Shown here piece by piece: positions 55,556 through 64,000 of a stretch of 64,000 nucleotides of DNA. A program made the position numbers and the translations under genes. The first letter of the stretch is position 1; each line of letters starts with the position of its first letter. The notes below the pieces were generated by a model that worked only from the letters and a program-made list of their open reading frames with translations, searched no databases and was not told the DNA's origin. Source of the stretch: Icerya purchasi. Its lineage: Eukaryota > Arthropoda > Insecta > Hemiptera > Monophlebidae. The stretch is taken from assembly GCA_039619475.1 (NCBI GenBank), contig CM077115.1, positions 40,248,444-40,312,443 on the forward strand, given 5' to 3'.

Positions 55556-55790
55556 TGCTGCAGATTTTTATTAGTGAACGTTCCCTTTCGTATTCGAAAA
55601 TCTGAGCTTTTGGTCTTTCGGCTCCTTACATCTTTTCCTTTCCATCTCCATCAATAATTCCCTTACTTCAATCCTTTGTTCTTTCCATCTCCTATCGCCT
55701 CAGAATTTAATTTCTTATAATAATGCATTCTAGTTGGGTCAAAGCCAAGGGAAAACCCAAAAACAAAACAAAAAAAAAGCTCCTTAAGAC
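55556..55790 (+). mobile_element. Probable LINE-B 3' end
   Basis: Pyrimidine-rich decayed coding tail followed by TTGGGTCAAAGCCAAGGGAA and an A-rich tract near 55760-55780. GGGTCAA.GCC is shared with the LINE-B ends at 24.0 and 44.1 kb. No intact frame. Confidence 0.4.
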
Positions 55791-57336
55791 CATTAATGCG
55801 CCGTATATTAAATTAAATTAAATTAAATTAAATTCAAATAAAAGATAGATTATAGAAATTTAAACATCGTGGTGTACCAAGTGAATTATTTTCGGAGCAA
55901 GAGTCAAATATTCTCTCTAAAATACTAAAGAAAAATTTCCTCGCCCGGTTTTTTCAGTTTTTGCAATTTTGAACAATTGATGGCTTTTTTGTCGGTTCTT
56001 TCTCTTTTTTCCCTTGTCGCATAGTATAGATACACTACCCCTTCACAGTTGCTTTAACTGCTGTCCGATTGTTTACGTTATATGTACACCTATTCTAACC
56101 AAGGTAAAATTCGTGTAGTCATATTTCTGTACTGTCCTTAATTTTACGCTGAAAGTTAAAAGACAAATGATGTTTTAACATAAATCGGGGAAGACTCTAT
56201 TCGATAGGATTAGTACAAAACTTCCAGTTATTTGTTTTACAATTTGATCCGTTTATTTCTCAAAATTTAACGGCTGGAATTTAAATTTTCTGTATTTTTC
56301 AATAACAAATATGTCGATTAAAAAATAATAAATTCTCGCTGCTACATAACTCTACCTATGGGGACGTTTTACCGGATTTTTAATCTTACAGTTTTATAAT
56401 ATACATATAAATGTATATAATATACTAAATAGAATAGAGCCTGCATAATTTTATTGCATAAATAATTAATTATTTTTTCTCTAACGCGAGATCGATATAC
56501 TCGCGCGGTTACATTTTCATTTTCTAACATCTTATTGCAGCTTTTTTTAATGTAACTTGAGCATTATTTCGTGCCGCCTAATTAGTCCGGGCGAATTAGA
56601 CTCTAAATATGTGAAAAAATTTTGAACGAATCCATTTTCGACTTAAAATTCGGTAAAAGGTACCGAAATAATAACAACTCCGGTGGAGTTTCTATAAATT
56701 TCAAACCCCGGAGCACGATTTTTCATCTCGAAAAATAAGCCTATCAACTTCTTCAGGTATACTAATCAAATTTTTTCCTTATTAAATTTCCTGCAAGAAT
56801 AGACTTGAAAGAAATTTCAAAATTTTTTTAACTATTGCAAAATTAGCTGTAAAATTAAAAAAAGGAAAAATTTTAAATTTGCAAAAGCACAAACAATTTT
56901 TGTCAAACATTTCAGAAAGAATAGCCCTTGAAGGGATGCTTTTAAAATGCGTACGAAACCCCATTTCGCCGAAATCCTGTAGATCAACGAATCTTTTTTC
57001 AGAGAACTACGTGCCACCAAGGCCAGCACCAGCGTCCGTGGGGCTACCAGCCAGCAGCCTGGTCATCGTTATAGCCGCAGTCATTACGAATATGTTCAGT
57101 CATTTAGACTCCAGTTGGGCAGCACCGGGGTCGCTGTTGCAAATTCGTCTGCCTTTTTGTTATTCCATGCCCAGTCGCCTTCGCTGCAACACCAGCGCCA
57201 GTTTGGTTTCCAGTTTCGGTTATTAGGATTTTTCTTCAGCTTCCAGCTATTCGGTCGTCAGTTTCTGTTGGGTTCTTGGTTCTTTACATACATCGCAATA
57301 GCATAGTTTCGAATTGATATGTACGAGAGTTACGAA

Positions 57337-57368
<32 letters not shown>

Positions 57369-57952
57369 CTTTTCAAGTTAGCTAATTCTCGTGAATTTTC
57401 TAGAATCAGTACGCACATTAGGTTGGTCACCCAGACCGGATTGTCAGTTCCGGATCAAGTCTCAAATAACTTGAGAAACGCTTTTCATTCGCGCTAAAAA
57501 CAGCACATATCGTATACCATCTTCTTCTTTTATTCCTCAATCTTTCGATTGTTAGTCAATCATCTGGAATGTACATTACTTAGAATCGCTTTGCCTTTAA
57601 GCATTTAATCCTTATATGTGGAGCTTAAATTTTATTCAATCGACTAAAAGAGTGCCGCCACAAGAAAAGTAAGAACATTCAGTGGAAAAGAAGTCACATA
57701 TATATAAGCGATTTTGATGAAATTATTCAGATCGGTAAATGACTACGAGTGTATCGATCATGCGAAATATTCGAATATGCGATTTATGTGAAAAATTTTA
57801 ATTTTCGGAAATAGTATTATAATAGCCTTACGAAAATATGAAATAAATTATTGCATTATGTTTCCCTGGATGGTTCGGAAGACTGATTAAAACGAAAATT
57901 AAATACGAAACATGGATTATAAGTATTTTTCTTCCGTAAACTGCTTGTAAAC
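55791..57952. other. Long interval without recognisable gene
   Basis: Includes a (TTAAA)n run at 55810-55835, a CAG/CCAG-rich stretch at 57020-57230 and (TA)n at 57337-57363. The ORFs 56879-57226 and 57115-57306 are in the CAG/CCAG-rich stretch and match no family I know. Confidence 0.45.
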
Positions 57953-58337
57953 TGCCAATAATAAATAAATAAATAAATGTCCAAAAATTGCAATTACTAA
58001 CTTAAACAAATCGAATTTTATTCACTATATTCACGTAAGTATAACATGAATTATTTATAAATAAACATAAATTTTTTTCGCTAACAACATCCAAAAAAAC
58101 TTTATGAACATTTAAAAATCATGAATATGTCAAACAATTGACGAAACCGGTCGGACGAGAAGATTTTAAATATGTTTTATGTAATTTTTAAATGTTCATA
58201 AAGTTTTTTTGGATGTTGTTAGTGAATATTTATAAATAATTTATACTTATGTGAATATAGTGAATAAAATTCGGTTTTAACATAATTAGTTAGTAATTGC
58301 AATTTTTGGACATTCATTTATTTACTTATTATTGGCA
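57953..58337. repeat. 385 bp foldback element with about 160 bp arms
   Basis: It starts TGCCAATAATAAATAAATAA and ends with the complement TTATTATTGGCA. The arms run to about 58119 on the left and from about 58183 on the right. They carry matching strings such as CCAAAAAAACTTTATGAACA and ATTGCAATTACTAACTTAA with few mismatches. The 63 bp spacer contains GACGAAACCGGTCGGACGAG. No flanking duplication was evident. Confidence 0.8.
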
Positions 58338-58462
58338 TGAAACATAGAAATCACTAAAAAACAATAATGGAAAATTAATTTTAAATTAAATACAAATTTA
58401 AATGACGCTATTTATTATATTTACAGATATTATAAAAATACGACTAACTTCAGATGTGTTTT

Positions 58463-58545
58463 GCGGCGTTGCGGTAAAAGTGATGATAAAATTACCGCAA
58501 CATGGACGAAGGAACACGTAGGTTCAAATCCGCCAACATGCGAAA
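58463..58545 (+). repeat. tRNA-like relic with B-box
   Basis: TTGCGGTAA-N14-TTACCGCAA forms a perfect 9 bp stem at 58469-58500. About 20 bases later AGGTTCAAATCC (58519-58530) is a near-consensus polymerase III B-box. The T-stem does not pair fully and there is no complete cloverleaf. It is better seen as a SINE head or a decayed tRNA than as a tRNA gene. Confidence 0.4.
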
Positions 58546-59079
58546 CCAGTTGCTCTTTTATTTATATGTAAATATAATAAATGACGCGTTCGAATGGTTA
58601 TTAAAATCGAAATTCTCTTTTTATTTTTTTTTTTACACCGGTTTATACTATATCATTGGTTATCTGTAAATTTAAAAATTTCTCACCTAAATCAAAAAAA
58701 TACATTCTAATATTATTTTGCACGATTGATATGGTCTTTTACCAAACTGCAAAAAATTTCATCATGTCTCCTTGTTGGAGAAGAGAGGTTATTTTATGTT
58801 CTATCACGTACTGCGATGCAGCTTTTATTATATAAAAGAGGTGATAAGAATCAAACAGAACTCTTCGTAGTGCGATTCATGCGAACTATCAACAACTACC
58901 GCTGCAAGCGTTCTAAAATTATACGCCGAACTTCGAGCGTTTAGTGGGGTTCTTTCCAAACTATGGCCAATTAGACACATTAAAGTAGCTTTGCGATGCG
59001 TTTATTCCAGAAAAAATTACCTTAAAAATATTACGAAAAATTTTTGGTTAGAGAAAGATTTTCCTTTTTTTTTTTTCAA
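58546..59079. other. Interval without recognisable gene
   Basis: AT-rich; the plus ORF 58726-58944 is not recognised. The upper end may belong to the LINE-B copy that follows. Confidence 0.4.
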
Positions 59080-60885
59080 GATGAAAATCAGTTTTCCGGC
59101 TCGCATGCTCACATTCTGCCGGGAGTTCCTTTTTTGATGAACGCTTTTTGTATGCTAATTTCCTCTCGCTCTCTTGTTCTTCCTTATTCCTTCATCCTAC
59201 GTAACGGACGTTCTTCTGCTAACAAAACTCTTATTCTATCTCGTATCGCTGGCCGTCGTTCCATTCAGTTTTTTTTCTTCGTACATCTACATTTACGATA
59301 AACTCCCATATTTTTCTTTCAATTTTTCATCCTTTCTTCCTCATCCTATTAACTGTTTTTATTCTCCGGTTCATCCTAATTCTTCATCATGTTGTTAGAT
59401 CACAATTTCTATAGAATCTAAGCCCTTCTTTCTCCAACCATTTTTCGATCTTCACTGAGATGACCACACCCAATGGTGTTGTTTCTGTCCTTCTCTAAAT
59501 TACATCAAGTCCTTTAAACTTCCCTCCTTTTACTCAATCTTTTATGCCGGGTCTTCTGCTATTCTGCGTGCCCTTTTTTTTTTTTATCAGATCCTCTCCT
59601 GTTTCTCGCAATATCCTTATCCTGTCGGATGCCCGAAGCGTGCTGAAGACTATCGCATCTCCTCTTCCTTCTCACTCAACCGACTACATCATTCTTCTTA
59701 TTCGCTCCATGATTCATGATCTCTCTTCTTATCTTAATCCAAACTGATCTCTTTTGGATTCATGGTCATGTTTTTTTTTTGATTGATTGAATAAAGTTTA
59801 TTTACTAAATTTACAAAACAAAGAAAATAACAGTACGTTTAAACATTTTAAATTTTACGCGTATCGAGCAATTTACCCTCGCCAGCGTGCATCAAAAATA
59901 CATTTATGCTTAAATTACAATATGAAAAAAGAAAAACTTTACATTTGTTATAATATTAGGAAAAAAAACCCAACAAAAAACCTAGCTTCGGAAAAAATAA
60001 ATAAAGTGTAAGTTGTAAAAAAAAGTAGAAGTATGATGGTTATTGGAGTGTCATTGCGCGTGTGTGCTTCAACACCTTGTTTAACGCTTGCGGACGGATC
60101 GGTGCACTATAAGATTAAAATAGCATATGTTTAATGCATTTGTATTTGTACTTTTTATATTTTAGCTGCAAAGAGGTTCTCGTGTAGTCTCCTATTCTTT
60201 TAACAAACACGTGATCACTAGTAGAGCAATCATCAAAGAATTTCTTAGCTTGCGTACGGATCATGTTAGCATCGAGGGAAATGAGTTGTAATTGACACTC
60301 ATTCGCTCGGTTATCTTCCTCTTCTGGTGGTAGGTTTTTTCCTATTTTCTCAGCTTTCAATATTATTGCCCTTCTGTCTGATTCCAAACTACGATTTAAC
60401 TCCTACGTCTCCTCAATCTCCAATCCGAATTTCTTTTTCTTGCCTATTCAACCTTCCCTTCATCGCTTCCCCTGGTTTTTTGACTATCCTTCTATGCGCC
60501 GCTCCAACCCCTCTGCAATTTTCCGCCTGCATTTTGAGCACAGTTTGCTCTCTTCCTCGCTTTTTTGTTGTTCATTCTCTCGTGCCGTTTCCTTATTGTC
60601 CATTGCATCAACTGATTTATTTGTGATCCCGATCAAATAATGGTCGTTGTTCGTCACTTTCAACTGAACGAGCTTCTTTCTACTCCTTCCTTTTACAAAT
60701 CGGTATTCCCACTCCATACTGTGCTTCATTCGTTCTCTCCCTTCCTTCTCTTTCCGTTTTCCTAGCTCTTGATTATTTTTTGTCAGCTATCTCTAATCGT
60801 ATAAGGTCCGAGTCTCTCTTGCCCCGCTCTTTTTCTTTGTTCTTAATCCAGTGCCCATGTTGACGAACCCGTAAGAGAAAAAAGA
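59080..60885 (+). mobile_element. LINE-B copy with RNase H remnant and 3' end, interrupted by an insertion
   Basis: The plus strand has a decayed connection region, then RNase H motifs: ILSDARSVLKTIASPLPSHS (about 59606-59665) with the third-position Asp, and LFWIHGH at 59749-59769. After an insertion (59769-60262) the reading resumes HVSIEGNEL at 60262-60288. The tail motifs are SMRRSNPSAIFRLHFEHSLL (60493-60552) and IGIPTPYCASFVLSLPSLSV (60695-60754). The 3' end is TTGACGAACCCGTAAGAG at 60860. It is colinear with the LINE-B tails at 38 and 44 kb and shows that LINE-B has an RNase H domain. Frames are broken throughout. Confidence 0.75.
59769..60262 (-). mobile_element. Polyadenylated insertion inside the LINE-B RNase H region
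   Basis: Read on the minus strand, the insert ends GTAAATAAACTTTATTCAAT, then CAATC and a poly(A) run at 59769-59780. An AATAAA signal lies about 15 bases upstream of the poly(A). TCATGTT occurs at both edges (59766 and 60259), a likely target duplication. The 5' part encodes KKFFDDCSTSDHVFVKRIGD and a basic KYKKYKYKCIKHMLF end at 60115 in a single frame. I do not recognise that protein. It could be a 5'-truncated retrocopy of a host mRNA or another LINE tail. Confidence 0.5.
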
Positions 60886-63800
60886 ATTTTGTCGTCCGCC
60901 GATTGGTAAAAGTTTACTGTTGTTTTTGTTGTTTTTTTTTAAATTTTTCTAATACGTTTTTTGGAAATATTCCAAATTCTGTAATCTTAAGAAATGTCTC
61001 CTAATCAATAGATGTACAAAAGTAATTCGTCGATAATACGCTCATTGATCAGCAATTATTCAACACAGATAAACCGGATTTCTGTATCTACCGAGCCAGT
61101 TCAGAGTACAAAGTGAAGAAAAGAAGTTAATAAAGAATAGAAGTTGTGATGGCTAAATGACTCTACAGGGAGAAAAATAAAAACAAAAAAAGTGAATAGA
61201 AATGGTTGGCAGCCACTGCTATACTATTTTGACCACCGCGTACCGTAGGAAAAATACCCCGAACCATTATGGCTGTAATAATGACCGCAGCCAGCCCGGA
61301 AGGTACACGCTGGTGAGGATTTTTCTTCTTCGAAAGCCATTAACCCCGCTGTCAGCAACCAAATGAGAACGATTTTTCTTCGTCATTTTAAGCGTTCGGT
61401 GTGTACAGCTGCCAGTGCAACTTTATAATGACATCGTCGCAGTAAAATTGTTGGATAATATAGAAAAAATTAAACATACAGAGATACCGTATTTATGATA
61501 TGCTGCAAAAGCAGTATTAGACATAATGATGACTGAGACACGATGTGAAAATCTCTATATGTTAGAGAACTGACAGAAGTAGGTGATTTACTAAGGAGTT
61601 AGAGAACAGAAAGCGAATGGGAGAACCGAGCTTGAGTTATGGCTTGAAGAAATGATGGCCAACGCGCAGATGTGCAATTGCTATACCGAATCAGTTCTAG
61701 ACAAAATACGCGCGGAAAGCAAGGATTAGTGTTGTCGAGAAAGCCGATCTCTCAGCAAAACCATTAAGAAATTTTGGTATAATCTGAAGCGAACCTTTGA
61801 CGATAAACTTTTTATATTACGAGAGAGCGATTGAAATTAGCTACCGTGGTGGCGTAGTGTCGGTTAAGTAACTGTTTCGTTCGGGTATAATATCCCAAAC
61901 TTTTCAAAAATTCGCTTATACCGGATTATAATGTTTATATTTGACGCCCCCCCCCACAAAAAAAAAACAAAAAAAAACAAAACGCGGGGATTGATGGAGG
62001 TAAATTTAAAAATAAAAAATACGTACGACTACAATCTTTCAAATCATACCATGCGTCAGTGAAACATGGAGTGAATATAAAATGTCCTGATACATTATCC
62101 GATATTACAGCTATTACATGCACCTGCGCTAATCAGAAGTGTAGCGCTAATTGCAATTTAAGCACATCCTTCAAGATCACATTGTTTGTGCACGTAACTT
62201 CCGAGTTCTGATCGTTCGCCAAGTATACACGTATTCAGAATGACTCTGCGACTATCTACACACAAATTGAAACTTACCGCCGTCTAATGTGCCGCCCCGT
62301 AATTTCCATCGACTAATTACGAATTCATCTAAAGCTGTAAAATTTCTCAAGTTCACTGATACTTTGATAGGTGTAATTTGTTTTTCTGCTTGCACTGTAA
62401 CAGTTTCAAATAGAGACGCGTATTTCAGCAAGGTGTGTAGTACCTCCGATTTATTAGTTTTTAAATTGTTTTTGTTCATTAGCGCGATTTAAACATTTAT
62501 CAGCCACCGGAACGATTGTTTAAATTTTTCGTTTCCGCCTCATAAGAGGCCGAAATGTCATATTTTAACTTTGACAGACGTGAAAATTCACTGCGATATC
62601 AGTGCTGGAAGATTGCGTTGAATTTTGATCAACGATTTACATGAAATCTACGAAGAATGTGCGATTTTAATATAGGTTTTTCTTTGCCCCGTAATGAAGT
62701 ATGAAATACAACTCGCATCGTAGGTTCGCCAATAATTTGTCCGTTACAATATTAATAACCGAGTAATAGTCCGGTCAAAATAGACATTTCCGTTCATATT
62801 AATTCGCATAGAGCTGAAAATTGGTACAGATCTTAGGCAAACTTTTACAAATAAAATATTAAAAGTCCCCACCGATTCCACGTCTGCTAAAAAAATTATT
62901 CAAGGTCAAAAATATTAGTTTTTTGCATAGATAAAAATAGCAGATTATGTAATTATCTACAGAATTTGTTCTTATACTTTTTTTTCCTACGAATCGCCAT
63001 TTCTGAGATATCGCGATTCTAAAATTTGAAAAAGTCGTATTCTACACAATATGCACACATTTCCGCACCAGCTGTGAGGTAGCGTACTTGGCGAGTTTTT
63101 TTAACGTGGGTTTTCCACTAGGAAAATCCAACGGTCTATTGTGATTCAGTTTTATCGAATAATATTCTATTATGGGCACTTTTAATATTTTATTTGTCCC
63201 TCCTCGACTACCATAACACGATTCTTTACACTTCCTAAATGGTAAAATTAATAAACAACTGTTTTGTGCGGGGTACACCATTGCAGTCGGTCATGACAGA
63301 ATTTAGACTTATTAATTAATGAAATACTAAACATACAACATTTATAGAAAAGTGACACATAACTATCCAGTTCCTGTTTTAACCTCGGCCCGTCAAAACG
63401 AAAAGTATACTGTCACACTTCTTCTTGCACATTTATTCGGAAGCACTATTAATCAAATTTCGACAAAAACGAACACGCGTTAAATTACTGTTTACCATCC
63501 CCGGATTTAAACATTTTCAAAAGATGGAAAAGTCCCCCCCCCCTTGTGGAAGAAAAAATGACGCGTCGTCCAATGGAACGTCGTCGCGAACAGCCTCGCA
63601 AACCTTTCCGACGAGTGGAAATTGAAAGCCAAAGAAAATCCGTGCTTGCGTCTCAACAACGGTAAGAAATATTTTAAAAATTTACAAGCCTACTTTACTA
63701 CATCACCGTCTGAAAGAAAAAAGGCGAATGTCACGACTTAAGCCCTGGTTTTACCCTACCGTACTCCCTTCCATCACTTCTGCCAAACAATTCGCATTTT

Positions 63801-64000
63801 TCGTATCCCCCCCCCCATTCTTCTTGAGTTCCTGAAACTATCGGATTTCTATAAAATGATATAAACACACTAGCTCCTACTCTCTTAGATGCTCTACTAC
63901 ACGACGTGGAGAAAAGAATACAAAAAAAAAAAAAAAAAAAAAAAAAAAATCGTAACATTTACAAGAGATATACGGTGTTTTCGTAAGTCGATTTCTTCCT
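60886..64000. other. Long interval without supportable gene
   Basis: Contains a tRNA-like GTGGTGGCGTAGTGTCGGTT at 61848-61867 and poly(C) runs at about 61946, 63534 and 63807. A GCCTCATAAGAGGC palindrome lies near 62538-62551 and poly(A) at 63921-63949. A 34-codon Arg-rich frame at 63559-63660 ends at a consensus-like donor (CAACG then GTAAGAAAT), but nothing else supports an exon. ORFs at 62252-62479, 63042-63281 and 63425-63625 are unrecognised. Confidence 0.4.

Noticed and set aside
58463..58545. Working tRNA gene
   Set aside because: B-box is good, but the T-stem and acceptor stem do not pair and no anticodon arm can be placed.
60263..60387. Upper part of the minus ORF 60115-60387
   Set aside because: This part is antisense to LINE-B RNase H sequence; only the part below about 60262 belongs to the inserted element.
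63559..63669. Arg-rich exon with a splice donor (CAACG then GTAAGAAAT)
   Set aside because: Only 34 codons, no similarity, no acceptor-bearing partner exon in the window; a donor-like 9-mer is common by chance.

Overview
The window looks like repeat-rich, gene-poor chromosomal DNA from an insect. The sequence is AT-rich with many (TA)n, (TTTA)n, poly(A) and poly(C) tracts. It carries a typical insect set of decayed transposons: I/Jockey/RTE-like non-LTR elements, Tc1, hAT, piggyBac, Gypsy LTRs and a Polinton-type DNA polymerase. GC-richer patches lie between AT-rich repeats, which would suit a hymenopteran, but the order cannot be fixed from sequence alone. I found no host protein gene, rRNA, intact tRNA, operon or CRISPR array that I can support. 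Almost every coding signal is a broken mobile-element gene.

Layout. 0-5.6 kb: LINE fragments (two with RNase H or endonuclease coding) and a Tc1-family transposon with a DD34E transposase broken by one stop. 5.6-6.8 kb: leader and LTR of a Gypsy-like element on the minus strand. 8.5-8.9 kb: one end of a piggyBac-like element. 9.5-18.5 kb: a nested stack on the minus strand. A long RNase H-bearing LINE sits in a ZMYM1-like hAT transposase, whose terminus abuts half of a palindromic repeat. Next to this are two parts of a protein-primed family-B DNA polymerase (Polinton/Maverick type) split by an RTE-like LINE. 21.8-24.3 kb: a complete copy of the palindromic repeat, a Jockey-clade LINE carrying a roughly 45 bp LINE-tail insertion with target-site duplication, and another LINE tail. 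25.8-26.8 kb: an RTE-like LINE ending in a nearly perfect 122 bp-arm palindrome. 28.7-31.1 kb: a LINE 3' end, a second LTR related to the one at 5.9 kb, and a repeated primer-binding-site-like leader. 33.8-36.2 kb: a LINE tail, a hairpin, a non-autonomous TIR element and half of the palindromic repeat. 38-49.1 kb: more LINE relics, including an internally deleted Jockey element with gag remnant and a second copy of the 9.5 kb LINE. 51.3-54.7 kb: two inverted copies of a roughly 0.97 kb piggyBac-like non-autonomous element. 55-60.9 kb: hairpins, a 385 bp foldback element, a tRNA-like relic and a LINE interrupted by a polyadenylated insertion. The remaining stretches hold only simple repeats and short ORFs.

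How the parts relate. They do not form a working gene system. They record successive insertions: at least four LINE groups supplied retrotransposition activity, and their tails, target-site duplications and nested order date events relative to one another. For cross-reference I use LINE-A (9.5 and 46.3 kb), LINE-B (tails at 0, 24, 38, 44, 55, 60 kb), LINE-C (RTE-like; 16.6, 25.8, 33.8, 44.8 kb), LINE-D (1.3 and 28.8 kb), Jockey (22.6 and 40.2 kb) and PAL (palindromic repeat; 14.4, 21.8, 35.8 kb). The least ordinary items are the degraded Polinton-like polymerase, the PAL family with its internal inverted repeats, the paired piggyBac-like elements with terminal hairpins, and the repeated primer-binding-site-like leader of the LTR element.
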